Source: Rhinopithecus roxellana
Lineage: Eukaryota > Chordata > Mammalia > Primates > Cercopithecidae
Assembly (NCBI RefSeq): GCF_007565055.1
Contig: NC_044557.1
Coordinates: forward strand, 137,993,493-138,057,492
Reading direction: 5' to 3'
Length of the DNA: 64,000 nt
The notes beneath the pieces are model-generated. The model was not told the origin of the DNA. It saw nothing but the letters and a program-made list of their open reading frames with translations, and searched no databases. The position numbers were made by a program, and so were the translations under genes. Below are positions 23,920 to 38,265 of the stretch, in pieces (positions within the stretch are counted from its first letter, which is position 1; each line of letters opens with the position of its first letter).

Positions 23920-24125
23920 TATGTGTATAATAATCTTTCAATGCATATGAAATATATGAAAAGATAGTCATTAAAATACTAACAGTTTGAATCTCTAGGT
24001 GGAAAGATTTTAGGGGGATTTTTTCATTTTTTACATACTATTAAATTTTTTGAATTTCCTAAATTAAAAATTCAGGAAGTAAAGTTCTGAATTAAAAACA
24101 AGTGAGCAAACAACAACAACAACAA
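23920..24125 (+). mobile_element. Possible old L1M 3' tail
   Basis: GAATCTCTAGGTGGAAAGAT, TTTTTTCATTTTTTACATAC and the AACAACAACAAC tail resemble the 3' end of an old L1M. It is weakly supported. Confidence 0.4.
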
Positions 24126-26289
24126 AACAGCATCTCATTTAGTTCGTGATAGAATTTATTGAAAATGATTAGGAAGCCCTTGGCTTACAGAATGAAGACT
24201 TCACCACTAGCATGCCTGGACATAGATACCAAAAGTTACATTGCCGATGCTGGGCATAGGATACCATGACTACTGCCAAAGTTTTGATGACTCTATTATC
24301 ACATTTGCCCAAAAATGAATTCCATATGGATACTCACTTACAAATCAGTTTTGTATGGGTGTGTCTAATCTACAATGTCTGTGTCACCTTCAGGAATTAT
24401 AAATTGGGGAAATCTCCAAAATAGAAAATGTGTTTGAAAGATGTCGAGTAGACAGAAAACATGGCAACTGACCATTACCATGTATAGTCCTAATGTAAAT
24501 AGAAAAAAATAAAGTTTTATTTATTTTACAAATTTCTTGGCTTCTGACCTCCTTTGCACAAACCTATTGTTTATGCTTTGAAAGTAATTTTTAAAAATAA
24601 AGTTGAAATATGAATTACCAAGTAGAAATAAGAATCAACTAGTAAAACTAGCTTGTGTTCACAGTGTTGCTGCTTCTTCTAAGGTGCACTTTTCCTTATT
24701 TGTAAAATAGAAGCAATGATAGCTGTTTTGCAGGCTTATTGTTTGTATCCTACAAAATTATTTTTAAAATGGTTAACTTGTAGTAGATATTATGTAAGCA
24801 GTAATTGAGTATTGTTAATATTACTGGTATTATTATTGTCATTGTTGTATTAATATGAATAGAGCAGGGGTCACAAGATTTTAGGTTGATTATTTCTCAT
24901 GAGATTTTTGGTAATTATGCCATTTTTAAGGAAAAGAAATAATCCTGACAATTTCTCTATTGGCTAGAAAAATTGTGGCTATTCCCAATATAAATAGGAA
25001 AAAAAAGTAAACATAAGTTGCACTGTGCATAAGTTGCCCTGTGCATACAGAATATATACCACTTTTCTCATGAGCCACACTATTCTTTAGCTTCTTGAGA
25101 AATGTATAATATTATATATTTTTCTTGTCACTGGTTACCCTCTTCTTTGTTCATGACGTATTTACTCATAGTTATTGTTGCAGTAATTGATAACATTCTT
25201 TTTTCTGAACAATGGAAAGTCAGTAATAAAGCTCTTGGTTTATAGTTAGAAAGAGGATAATACTGTGGTACAAATTTATAAGTGAATTACATATGATTTA
25301 AGTCTTAGAACTAAAATTACTACAGATCATTTGACCATGAAAATTTTCTAGGGCAGCTTTCTGTTACAGGGCATTCTCCTATTTTTTATTTTAATTAAAG
25401 ATGTCTCACTGTATTTCACTCAGAAATCTGTCTTCATCAGTTAGTTTTATAGTAAAAATGACATATTTGAGATGTATCTTTACCTGAAATATTTTTCTAT
25501 AGTTTACGTAAATTATATTTGGCAGTAGCTAACATAAACAAAATGGGACTTTAAACATCAATAATTATATCTAATTTTCAAAAATCGTGACATAAAGCAA
25601 TATAACTATGTGATTTTTTTTCTCTTTTAACTACACGGTAAAATTCAGGAAGACAGGTGTCACTTTTCTTTCCATTCTACCCCAGTCTAGCACAAGAAAA
25701 ACTATAATAGCTAACTTTAAAAAATGTTTGGAATCCATAATTAATTATTTTGCAAGACCGTGGGAAATCATTATAGATGTTACTAAAAGCATTTTAATAT
25801 ATTTTACTTTCATACTGCAAAGAAACTTTGCCAGCTATAATTTGCTACCAGAAGATGAAGAAGGATTGAAAATACAGGAAATATACTGAAATTAAATAAG
25901 AAAGTGGCTCCTTCACACAAAATGCTGATGGAACTGGCTTGTATCAGATACCTGGGTATAGTAAAACAACAAAAGAAAATGAAAAAAGTAGCTTTCTTTG
26001 GCCTGACATGGCTCTAAAGATTCAGAGAAAGCATAGAAACTACAGTTTCAACATCAGGGAAACAGAGGAGTGGAGGATACCTTCAACATCCCTGATCTTT
26101 CAATGTGCTGCCCAAGGAACTGGTTTCTGTCCTCCCTCACTTGTAGAACTGAAGAAATTCCCACAGTTTGGAGGGTCAGCTAACAGGAAAGGAAAATGGG
26201 CAGGTGGCTTATAGTACCTAGCACAGTTCAATGGGATTGGGATAAGGTAGAAAACTCAAAGCATCTCCATAGGGAAGGAGGAAGAGAAG
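24126..26289. other. Anonymous AT-rich DNA, possibly running into an L1 5' region
   Basis: No gene or confident repeat. The last 350 bases (from about 25930) could be the outer part of the 5' UTR of the L1M that follows, but I cannot match it. Confidence 0.35.
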
Positions 26290-28510
26290 TAGACTGTGCC
26301 ATTAGCATCACAGTCTGCAGTACATCAACATCTGCATTACAACAGCCAGAGAGTAAGAGATTATGGACTCATGAAACAACAACAACAAAAAAGGAAAACC
26401 AGTAAATCCCATCTAAGAATGACATGCATAAGTCCAGAGAAGAAACATCCATATAAAAGATTTGAGAGCTTTCCAGAATCTCAAACCAGAGTGATTGGCG
26501 AAGTTCTATCTGTGTCAAAGCAGTTGGTAAATGTAACAGAGAGTTACATGTTTCTTCAAATGCAGAGATGGCCAAATATGCAAGAAACATAATCAGTTAA
26601 ACATGACAATGAAGAAAACAACATAAATATTATATAACAGATCCAAAGCAATAGAGATTTATGGATTGCCTAACAAAGTGTTCAATATACTTATAAAGAA
26701 TTTCAATGAGTTGCTAGAGAATACACATAAATAAGTGAAATCAAGAAAACAATACATGAACATAACTAGAATAAGGACAAAGTGATTAAAACTATTTTAA
26801 AAAGAGAAAGTTCTAGAACTGAAGAATACAGTAACTGAACTGAAAAACTTACTCAAAGACTTCAGCAACAGAGTTTATTAAGCAAAATATAGAACATTTG
26901 AAATAATCCCTGAGGAAATGAAAATAAAACATAGAAGATGACATAATCTTGTATGTAGAAAACATTAAAGACCCCACAAACAAAAGAAAAAACAACAAGT
27001 GCAAATTTTTAGGACTAGTATATGAATTGGTAAATTTGGAAGATGCAAAATCAACATACAAAAATCAAGTTGTGTTTCTACACCTTAACATCCAAGTATC
27101 TGAAAAGAAAATTAATAAAACAATCCCACTTAAGATGGAATAAAATACTTAGACTTAATGTTAGTCAGTGATATGAAAAGCTTGTACACTTAAAACTACA
27201 AATCAATGATGAAAGACATCAAAGAAACACAGATAAAAAGACAATTATGTTCATAGATTGAACACTTAATAGTGATAAAATGTTCAAACTTTCCTAATCT
27301 ACAGATTGACTGCAATCCCTATCAAAAATCTCAATGACTTTTTTTTTTTTTACATAATTTGAAAAGTAATTGTAAAATTCATATGGAACCTCCTTCCCTC
27401 CCAGAAAATACCATAAACAGCCAAAGAAATTTTGAGAAAGAAAAGCAAGGTGGAGGCATTACACTTCTTAATTTCAAAACACATTACAAAGCAACAAAAA
27501 TTAAAACAGAATGATACTGGCATAAAGACAGACATATAAACCAATAGAACAGAATAGAGAGCCTGGAAATAAATTCACACCTATGTAGTTAGCTGGCCTT
27601 CAACAAAGGTGCCAAGAATACACAATGGAGAAAGAGTAGTCTACTCAACAAATTAAGTTGGAAAAGCTGAGGATTCACAAACAACAACAAATTCAACCTT
27701 TATACATAAACATCAACTCAAATGGAGATTTGAATGTAAGATCTGAATCCGTTAAACTTGTAAAAGACAATATAAGGGAAAAGCTTTATGACGTTGATCT
27801 GGGGAATGTTTTCTTGGATATGACACCAAAAGCATGGGCAACAAAAGCAAATACAGACAAGTGGAACTACATCAAACTAAAAACTTTTGCATACCAAAGA
27901 AAACAGTCCTCAGAGTGAGAGGCAGCTGACAAAATGAGAAATAATATATGCAAGCTACATATCTAAAAAAGGATTATTATCTAAAATATATAAAGAATTT
28001 CTGCAACTCAATGACAAAATAAAATGGCCAAAGGACTTGAATAGACATTCTTAAGAAAACTTTCAAATGGCCAATGGGTTAAAAAGATGGTAAAAATTAT
28101 TAGTGAATCATCAGAAAAATGCCAATTAAAAATTCCAGTATCACCTCACACATCTTACAATGGCTTTTATCAGACAAAAAGGAAGAAGAGAAAGAAGGAA
28201 GGAAGGAAAAATAGAAGAAGGAAGTTAACGTGCTAGGGAGAATGTGAAGAAATTGGAACAGTCGTACACTGTTGGTGAGAATGTAAAATGGTGAAATGGT
28301 GCAACTGACATGAAAAGCAGTATGGAGATTCTTCAAACGCTTAAAAATAGAACCACCATATAACCCAGCAATCTCACATCTGAGTATATATCCAAAATAA
28401 TCAAAATCAGAATCTTGAAGAGATATTGATATTCCCATGTTCACTGCAGTACTAATCACAATACACAAAATATAGACATAACTTAAATGTCCATTGATAT
28501 ATAAAATGAT
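26290..28510 (+). mobile_element. L1M (L1MA/L1PB-like), internally deleted
   Basis: The first part (to about 26940) carries old-L1 5' UTR text: AAATGCAGAGATGGCCAAAT, GATTTATGGATTGCC, GGAGCTGAAGAATACA-like and TCAGCAACAGAGTTTATTAA. From about 26942 it jumps into the 3' half of ORF2: CTTGTATGTAGAAAACATTA, AAACATTACACTTCTTAATT-like, TGGAACTACATCAAACTAAA, GCAGTATGGAGATTCTTCAA and AACTTAAATGTCCATTG. ORF1 and the endonuclease and RT parts of ORF2 are absent. The open frame at 27658-27918 is ORF2 relic. Confidence 0.75.
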
Positions 28511-29985
28511 AAATATATTCAAAAATATATTATTTTTAGTTATGTTTATATTTACATAATGTATAGTTAAATTACAAATAATTATATCAATATTTTAGAA
28601 GTATATGAGTTTTTAAGATAGCTTTCTCTCAGTAAGTGCTCCTTAACTACAAAAATTTCAGCCAGTGTGAAGGGGAACTTTCCTGATACAATTTTTATTC
28701 AGATTTATGGGCTCCTTAAATATTATTAAAATTGATTAGTTGCACCACTGAAAAACAATCCTACATGTGAGGCTTATGTTAGCAAAGGACCCTGAAGTCT
28801 TAAGGTAAAGGAGAAACAAACTGCTGGGTTGTTGTTGCTGGGCTGTTTTTCGAAGAGTCAGTGTTTGGAGTCATGGGGCTAGACGTCAAAGTCAGTAAAA
28901 CATGCTGAATGGAAAACTGTAAACATGGTATGGGGTTATCAGTGTAGCTGCTTGTAGTTATCTGGACATTAGATAATACAGAAGAGGAATTCATCTATCC
29001 ACTTTCAATAAATAGATTATCTGTATACCAATATTTATTGAATCTTTAAGAGTATATTAAGTAAAGGTGTTCAAAGCATTCAGCTACCATTGAACCCACA
29101 ACAAAAAACTGGAAAGATATTTGGCAGAAAAGATCAGAGGAGAGGAATGGAGGAGAGTTCTAAAGGAAAAGAACGTTAGTATGTATACAAAAAGAGGGAA
29201 TTTTGGGGGGAATTTAGGCCAGGCATTCTCCAATGAGGCATCGCTATATGTATCTGTGAACTGAACTTAGTTGCACAGAAGAATTCTATGTTACATAAAT
29301 TGTTTTTTACGATGGTAAATAGTTTTCCACATTTTTGACATCAGTTACACAGTCCCTGGCTTTTGTCTATTAAAATATGCCCTGTAGTAACAGTAAGAGA
29401 ACCTTACCCTATCTGTGTTGAAGTGCTTTGATGTCTTTAATTTTAAATCAATCTGTAATGTATTTCTGATTTTTGGTATTTTTTATAATACATATCTTTA
29501 ACGTTATCATATAAATTTCTCAATATTTGTGCTAGTGCGTATACATATATTGACAATATGTCTTACCACCTCCTTGGATTATTGGGTTGAGTTTTCCTCC
29601 TTTTAATTGTGATTCAAAGGAATGGAACAAATTTACAATTACAAAAATGAGGAATGGAACCATTATTTACATTTCATAATTGTCTGGGCTTTTCTTGGAC
29701 TTTGAACATGTGTTTTTTCCTTCTGCATGATTTCTTTGAGGTAGTACTTCTTGCCTGGAATAATAATAATGTAAATTTTTTATTAACATTTTGTGCTAAA
29801 TAAAACTAATATTGGTATCACTCTTGCAAGGATATCATGCATTCTAACTTATTAGGTATAATTTAGAAGTAATAAGATTATGTTATTAATGCTTGCAAAT
29901 AAAAAAGCACCCTTGAATGTTTTGAATTTGAATCCACCAGTAGCAAATTATCGAACTCCCTTTTCTATATTTAACATTGGATTTA
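28511..29985. other. Anonymous AT-rich DNA
   Basis: Nothing recognised. Confidence 0.4.
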
Positions 29986-29994
29986 TCTCATTTA

Positions 29995-30833
29995 GGTTTT
30001 TTTCTTTTGCTCAATTATTTTTTAACTTTTATTTTGGTAGCAGATGTCCATGAGCAGGTTTGCTATATGGATAAATTACATGTAGCAGGCGTGTGGTATA
30101 CAGATTATTTCATCATTCACATAATAAGCATAGTACCAGATAGGGAGTTTTTGGATTCTAATTGTCCTTCCAACCTCCACCCTCAAGTAGGCGCCATTGT
30201 CTTCCATAGACGTTGCCTTTGTGTGCGTGTGTGCTCAAAGTTTAGCTCCCACATATATGCGAGAATATGTATGTTCTGGTTTTCTGCTCCTTTGTTTGCT
30301 AAGGATAATGGCCTCCAGATCCATCCACATTCCCCAAAGTACATAATCTCATTCCTTTTTATTGCTGCGTAGTATTCTGTGGCATATGTGTACTGCATTT
30401 TCTCAACCAATCTGCCACTGATGGGCATTTAGGTTGATTTCATGTCTTTGCTATTGTGAATAGTGCTGTGATAAACATATGCAGACATGTGTCTTTATGG
30501 TAGAATGAATTACATTCCTTTGGGTGTATAGCCAGTAATGGGATTGCTGTGTTAAATGGTAGTTGTTTTTAGTTCTTTGAGAAATTTCCAGACTGCTTTC
30601 CACAGTGGCTGAACTAACTGACATTCCCATAAGCGCTGTATAAGCATTGCCTTTTCTCCACAACCTTTCAGACAAGTTTGAAGTTGAGGAATGTAAAGTC
30701 TCCAGTTTTGTTCTTTTTGCTTAGGATTGCTTTGGCTATGTGGGCTCTTTTTTGGTTCCATGTGGATTTTAGGATAGTTTTTCTCTAATTCTGTGAAGAA
30801 TGTCTTTGGCAGTTTGATGGGAATAGCATGGAC
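29995..30833 (-). mobile_element. L1PB-like element with internal deletion and candidate TSD
   Basis: Reverse L1 3' end (GATGGGCATTTAGGTTGATT, GGTAGAATGAATTACATTCC), then at about 30672 an abrupt jump from CTTTTCTCCACAACCTTTCA to ACAAGTTTGAAGTTGAGGAA, skipping over 1 kb of ORF2. Flanked by the 9-mer TCTCATTTA at 29986-29994 and 30834-30842. Confidence 0.85.
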
Positions 30834-30842
30834 TCTCATTTA

Positions 30843-31575
30843 CTTTTATCAGGAGAATATTTTAATAAAAGCATGTATTTTTATACCCATAAAGCTTTTA
30901 CAGTTTTTCAAGGTCTAGATTTCAAAAAGATAAATAAAAGGTGCTCTAAGAACTAATAACTTTTTAAAGGTCCCATATAAGAAAAGCATTATGAAATTCT
31001 ATGAGATTATATCACTGCTAGTTCCATCAATTATTATTAAATACAAAAATATCACACTTTTCTAGAGTCTTTCTGTAACTTGAGCACAGATGTCATCTGA
31101 ACTCTTGTAAAAGGGAAAATAATGATCTGGTTCTCACAAAATTTGTATGTAGCATACACTTTTCTATACCTGTCACAAATAACATTTTTGTCACATATTT
31201 ATACGAAAGCAGAACTTAGGAGTCTAAAAGGTAGCAAGATGGGAGAATTATAATTCAATATGACGGGCTCCATTCAACAAATGGAAAATTCTTAGGGTAA
31301 ATTAGCAAGTTTTTGTTTTTCATTAAGTGTCAAGGTATTTGAGTATGTTTTGGATAGGAGTCTTGAAAGCACATATTTGCAAAATAGTGTCGGGTGGCTT
31401 ATACAATCAAATCTCAAGTAACAGTGTTGTACATTGCTTAAAAATCTAGAGCAGTGTTCCACAACATGCAGTTCAGTATGATATTCTGTGTTAAAAATAA
31501 TAACTGGGAGTCCTTACAAAATGTTTCTCCACCTTGACATTATTCTGCACAAAGTAAAGGCTTTAACAAGTAAAC
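30843..31575. other. Anonymous AT-rich DNA
   Basis: Nothing recognised. Confidence 0.4.
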
Positions 31576-31590
31576 TTGTTTGACTTTTAT

Positions 31591-33436
31591 TTTATGTTAT
31601 TTATTTATTTTTATTATACTGTAAGTTCTGGGATACATGTGCAGAACATGCAGGTTTGTTACATAGGTATACATGTGCCATGGTGGTTTGCTGTGCCCAT
31701 CAACCCGTCATCTACATTAGGTATTTCTCCTAATGCTATCCATCCCCTAGTCCCACAACCCACAACGGGCCCTGGTGTATGATATTTCCCTCCCTGTGTC
31801 CATGTGTTCTCATTGTTCAGCTCCCACTTATGAGTGAGCACTTATGGTGTTTGGTTTTCTGTTCTTGTGTTAGTTTGTTGAGAATGATGGTTTCCAGCTT
31901 TATCTATGTCCCTGCAAAGTGCATGAACACGTCCTTTTTGGGGGCTTCATAGTATTCCATGGTGTGTATATGCCACATTTTCTTTATCCAGTCTATCATT
32001 GATGGGCATTTAGATTGGTTCCAAGTCTTTGCTATTGTGAACAATGCAGCAATAAACATACATGTGAATGTGTCTTTATAGTCGAATGAGTTATAATACT
32101 TTTGTTATATACCCAGTAATGGAATTGCTGGGCCAAATGGTATTTCTGGTTCTAGATCCTTGAGGAATTGCCACATTGTCTTCCATAATGGTTTAACCAA
32201 TTTACACTCCCACCACCAATGTAAAAGCATTCCTATTTCTCCACATTCTCTCCAGCATCTGTTTTTTCCTGAGTTTTTAATGATCGCCATTCTAACTGGC
32301 TTGAGATGGTGTCTCATTGTGGTTTTGATTTGTGTTTTTCTAATGACCAGTGATGGAGAGCTTTGTTTCATACGTTTATTGGCCACATAAATGTCTTCTT
32401 TTGCAAATTGTCTTTTCATATCCTTTGCCCACTTTTTAATGGGGTTGTTTTTTCTTGTAAATTTTTTTAAACTCCTTGTAGATTCTGAATATTAGCCCTT
32501 TTTCAGATGGATAGATTGCAAAAATTTTCTGCCATTCTGTAGGTTGCCTGTTCACTCTGATGATAGTTTCTTTTGCTTTGCAGAAGCACTTCAGTTTAAT
32601 TAGATGCCATTTGGAAATTTTGGCTTTTTTTCTCATTGCTTTTGGTGTTTTAGTCATGAAGTCTTTGCCCATGACTGTGTCCCGAATGGTATTGCCTAAG
32701 TTTTCTTCTAGGGTTTTTATGGTTTTAGGTCTTACATTTAATCTTTAATCCATCTTGAGTTAATTTCTGTATAAGGTATAAGGAAGAGACCCAGGATCAG
32801 CTTTCTCCATATGGCTACCCAGTTTTCCCAGCACCATTTATTAAATAGGGAATCCTTTCCCCATTGCTTGTTTTTGTCTGGTTTGTCAAAGATAAGGGGG
32901 TTGTAGATGTGTGGTGTAATTTTGAGGCCTTTGTTCTGTTCCATTGGTCTATATATCTGTTTTGGTACCAGTACCATGCTGTTTTGGTTACTGTAGCCTT
33001 GTAGTATAGTTTGAAGTCAGGTAGCATGATGCCTCCAGCTTTGTTCTTTTTGCTTAGGATTGTCTTTGTTATGTGGGCCCTTTTATGGTTCCATATGAAA
33101 TTTAAAGTATTTTTTTTCCAATTCTGCAAAGAATGTCAATGGTAGCTTGATGGGGATAGTATTGAATCTATAAATTACTTCGGGGGTATGGCCATTTTCA
33201 CAATATTGATTCTTCCTATCCATAAGCATGGAATGTTTTTCCATTTGCTTGTGTCCTCTCTTATTTCCTTGAGCAGTGGTTTGTAGTTCTCCTTGAAGAG
33301 GTCTTTCACATCCCCTGTGAGTTGTATTCCTAAGTATTTTATTCTCTTGGTAGCAATTGTGAATGGGAGTTCATTTATGATTTGGCTTTCTGTTTGTTAT
33401 TGGTGTACAGGAATTCTTGTGATCTTTGCACATCGG
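31591..33436 (-). mobile_element. L1PA element, 5'-truncated, perfect 15-bp TSD
   Basis: 1,846 bp of reverse L1, from ATTATACTGTAAGTTCTGGG near the 3' end to ORF2 around TCACATCCCCTGTGAGTTGT. It is flanked by identical TTGTTTGACTTTTAT copies at 31576-31590 and 33437-33451. ORF2 is interrupted; its longest open pieces are 32105-32419 and 32815-33129 on the minus strand. Confidence 0.97.
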
Positions 33437-33451
33437 TTGTTTGACTTTTAT

Positions 33452-36400
33452 ACACAGACTTTTCTGTGGGTTTTGTTGCTGCTATTCAATGTTTTGTTTT
33501 TTGTACATATGATTTGTTTTCCCAGAAACTCTTACTGATATTTTGTGGAACTATGTGTTCAATGAAACATGTATTTGGAAGCACTGATACAATGTAACTT
33601 GAGTCTGCATTAAGAGATTTTTATCCCAGTCTGATTAGAGATGAATACTGCCTTCTTCTGCCTGATGGTTCTCACATAAAAATTTAATGAAGAAAATATG
33701 TTTGCAGAACATTCTCAGTTATGAAAACAAAAAAAAATTGTCATAATTTTAAAAACTAAGCAATTGGTTTGCATTCTAAGTGATTGTTTCAGTTTTGTAT
33801 TCACTGGATTAAATATTTTGATTCTGTATAATTTATTTGACATTATTTTCCCAAATAATGTTTTTCCTAAGATAAATAATGCCATTAGAATAGTAACAAT
33901 TTTCTATTTAATATGAGAGACAGATATATCATATTTGACTGCAGTTTGTACATTTTATATTTTTTACATTTACTTAAAAAGTCAATGTAATGATCATTTA
34001 AAAATTTTACAGTGTATTCTATGTATATATTTTTTGAATATTTCCAATATAAATATGTTTCTAGGAGGATATAATACAATATATGGAAACTCAATTCTAA
34101 TGTAAATATGTTATTACAATAATTTAAAGTAATATTTGAAATTACAATGTGCAATATTATATTTTTGAAAGGTATGCTTATACATATTAAAATTATACAG
34201 TGATATTAACTAAACTGACATAAATTATACTGTCCCAGTAAGTGCAGTTATGTTGTCCAAATTTATTTTTTCTGTTACATGAAATATATGGCAATTATTT
34301 TTTATTTAGATATAAAATCTTTAATGTTTTAAAAAGCACAAAATATATGCTAATATATGGAAATATTAAAAATTTAACGTTGTTTCAATAAATGCAAAGT
34401 TTTGAAACAGGAGGTGTAACAAAGGGGAAAACAAGAAAACACTGCAAGGTGAGATTTCAGTGCACTCAAGCTAGGCAGTGATTTTTTTCCTGAAAATCAG
34501 GCTTATGCTCATGGAAAATCATGGACTTTGTTGTTCTGTGGGAAGAATTAACATTTACCCAAAGAAACTAAGGGTGAGTGTCAGATTATGTAAACTTAGG
34601 GTAAATATAATTATACAAAGTTCCCTGTACATCTCAAGTAATTATAAAGTAATTCTGTGAATGGCCTACATTTGAGTTCATTTGAATCATGTAATTTTCA
34701 TATAAAAATAGAGCATATTTTTATTAGTGCAGAATGAACGTTAGATGCAACTAATTAAATGTTCTATACAAAAGCAATTACTAAAGAAATTATACTTAAA
34801 ATTTCGCCTGTTGACTATTTTATGCTAAGAAAATTTAACCTTTTATCTTACAAAGCAATCCTATTTTGTTACCATTGTTAGTTTTTGGAAGTAGGAAATT
34901 TGGGTGTTTTAGCTTAAGACAATTTTCTTAAGATAGTCTATTTTGACTTCCTGAATAAAGTATACTGATTATATCTTAACTTAGTTGATAAATATATTTA
35001 AAGAGATGTTAAAATGATTAAAGGTAAACTTTCAGGTACCAGATTATTATATCTTAAACACACCTCCAGAACATAAGATTCAGAAAGATGCTAACTTATT
35101 CAATGAACAATTGATATTTTCAGCCAAGTAATTTACCTTCTGTTTGTTGATTTTTGAGATAATTTTTCTTTTCTAAGATGATGAAAAAAGACTAATCTAC
35201 AAATCATGGACTGAGAAGGCAGACTGGCAGGAATTGTATCACTTGAAGGATATCATCTGCCTATTATTTGTGTATTGCATATATATTTCAGTTGTTAAAG
35301 CCATCATGGAGGGGACCATTTTTGCACATAATGGCTTTGAGTTTAACATAAATTCTGTGTTTGTATGAGAATAGTTGCCTTCAATTGTTGACTACTTTTT
35401 GCTTATCCATTTCCTTTAATTTTCAAAATATATATAATTATATAAACTATATATATCATATTTTTTAATACTCTGTTTTATGAACAAATACTGACCACTG
35501 TTCTAAGGCAAGTAAACATTTGGAATTTCCTTGGATTATCATTTGCACATCATTACAGAACCTAGTGTCACTGTCGGACAAAAAGAAAACCATTTTCTAA
35601 TAATTCAAATAAATTTTGCCTTTACACACATATGTTAAATATATTTCTCCATTATAGCAGAAGAACTTAACACACTGTTGCAGATAAAATGCCATTTTTT
35701 ACATTTTCTTGTAGCATTTGAATTTCAGAATATATGAATAAACTATGTAAGAAAGAACTATACATTTTAAAAAAATCAAGTTCAAACATTGCTCTAACCT
35801 TTTTTTGCATGTAGTCTTTTAAAGTTAACAGCTTTTGCACGTACCACATTATCAAATTAACCCAACTAGATCAATATTACTTCAACTTATAGAAGACAAA
35901 AATAGAGCAGAATCGTATATAAACTTTTGCTGAATGTGGATTAAAATTTTGATTATAAATAACACAAAACAAAAACAATGAGAAAGATAAAGTTCAAAAA
36001 GATTAAGATGAATTACATTTTTCCTCACTGGTCTTCAATGTAATAAGTATTTTTTAACCTTTGTGATTATGATCTGAATTTGGACAGGCCACTCTCTTTT
36101 CCCAGAATTAACAAAGTAACTTTATCTTAGTTAAAGCAAATTATTAAATAACACTTAAATACTATTTCTTAGAAGAATGGGTATTTTTTTAGAAGTCCAG
36201 ATGAAATTTGTATTAATTTGCTTATACCTGTTTAGGGGGTGGCAAAAATACGGTATATAATTAAAAACAAACAAACAAACAGTGTGGGCAGTTAATGGGT
36301 GAGTCTCATACTGCAGAGGCTTGGGACCTATTTTAGTGTCACCACTGATAATAGGTATAGCACCAAACTGAACTGATTCAGCTTTGGAAACCAGAGAGTT

Positions 36401-37859
36401 AATGTAATGCAAAAAGCAGTTTCTTTTAAGTTGCTAGTATTAGATACTGGATCTCTGTTTCCATTGTTTTTTCTGTGCTTTAATTGTTCTAATTACTTCT
36501 TACCATTCATTTTCCATGCTGCCTATGATGAGATAAGCATGAACAGAATCACAAGCTGGATTTAGGAAAATGAACTGGCCTGTATTACTCTAAAATATAA
36601 AATCTGAAATTTCCTAGTTGAAAAGTTTTCTGATCCAAACTTCTCTGTATAAAGTATTGAATAGTTTCAAAGTTGAATATTTGGGCTTCTAAATGCAAAA
36701 TGTTTTTAGGCTAATCAATATGGATGGCCATAGAGATTTACCAAACTATACCCTGAGGTAGCCTAAATAGTATAAAACATTAGGATACCCAATTTTAAAA
36801 GAATAATTTACCCTACTTCTGTCTCATTTATATGATTCCACCTCCTCTTAGGGATTTTTGACCATAATTTAGGTTTATAATTTAATGTGTTTATTGATAA
36901 ATAGTTTTAAATGCCTTCACGGTAATTCAAAATACAAATCATTTATTATTTAATCATTATAACATTTCAGGGATAGAAAGAATCATGCCAAACCATAAAG
37001 AAGACTACAGATAAAATACTCCACAATGATGTGGGAACATCTGACTCAACAGATTTGTCTGAGGGAAGGAGAGAGGGAGGGATGGGGAGAGAGAGTGAGT
37101 GCACAAGAGACAGTGAGAGAGAGAGCACAAAACTGTGTTAGCTTGCGGTATATTTTGTGGTAATAGTCAGATTAATTTTATAGCTAACTCATTCTACCAC
37201 ACCTCACATGAAGAGAAAAAGAACCTCCAAAATAAATCTTTAGATATAATATGACCCACACTGAGAGCTTCAAGCGTTTTATAAAAACAGAATCCAGATG
37301 AAATATGGCCCCCGGTAGAATGTGATTACACAGTGAGCACACATTCTTATTACACAGGACATCAAGGCTCACATTTCCCATCATTAGAGTCCCCTTTTGA
37401 GATGTTTGGAATGGGTGGGCATTCCAAAGTTAGAAAAAAAAAAAAAAAGTAGATGCTTACTAATGAATCATGGATCATCCTCACACTCAAACTAGCCTAG
37501 TTTTCTCATGCCACCAGTAGGTAAAATCAACAGGAATGATGGTCTGTGTTAAAATAGAATTTGTCCAGTACCATGAGATAGTATCTTACATGTGAAGCAT
37601 TGAAAATGTAATATCAGTTCATGATTTAGAATTCAACTTCAGATTTAAAAATTACAGTAAAAGTTTATTCTTGCTTTTTATGTCTCTAGTTATAGCATTC
37701 TTTTATCCATTTGAAAACTAGTAAAATATCTTAGTCACTCAACTCTATTTTCCTAATTGACACCCTGGTATTCAAATGTTTGGGGAGGCATATATCCTAA
37801 TACAGAAGGCCTTTATAATTAGAAATGATAAAGTTCTTATTTTTAACACACTTGTCATA
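33452..37859. other. Repeat-poor, AT-rich anonymous DNA
   Basis: No gene or confident repeat. Simple sequence: (CAAA)n at about 36266-36281, GA-rich at 37061-37127, A15 at 37434-37448. Confidence 0.45.
37061..37127 (+). repeat. GA-rich low-complexity tract
   Basis: Purine-rich run (GAGGGAAGGAGAGAGGGAGG and GAGAGAGAGTGAGTG). Confidence 0.85.
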
Positions 37860-38110
37860 ATAAATGACACTCAGCCTGTCACCCTGCCATTGCTTATTTT
37901 CTTTATAGAATTTTCCACATCATGACATTATCTTGTTTATTTATTTTTGTGTTATTTGTGGTTTCCATTTCTCCCACTGCCCAAAAGTTCCAGGAGCGTT
38001 TGACCTTGCCTATCCTTCTTTGATTGACCAGTTTGTTCAGCAGCACCTAGCACAATGCCTGATGTATAGAGGTGCTTGTTACTAGTTATTAAATTCATGA
38101 GCAGATGAAT
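37860..38110 (+). mobile_element. L2 LINE 3' end
   Basis: TTATCTTGTTTATTTATTTT, TTTCTCCCACTGCCCAAAAG, GACCTTGCCTATC-type text and CAGCACCTAGCACAATGCCT follow the L2 3' end order. Confidence 0.7.
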
Positions 38111-38139
38111 TAACTAAAATGTAAAAGAAGTAATAGAGA

Positions 38140-38265
38140 GATTACTTAATTTCTCTGAAACACAGCTTTCTTGTCTATAAAACTTGGATTAGTTGAACTT
38201 AATCCAACAATTATTGAGATTATAATTTTAAAAGTAAGAAATTATCTTAATTCATTATACAGTAA
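38140..38265 (+). mobile_element. MIR-like fragment
   Basis: TTACTTAATTTCTCTGAAAC and CTTTCTTGTCTATAAAACTT match the MIR core (TTACTTAACCTCTCTG... TCATCTGTAAAATGGG). Confidence 0.5.

Noticed and set aside
28100..28522. 140-codon minus-strand frame
   Set aside because: Antisense of the plus-strand L1M ORF2 relic.
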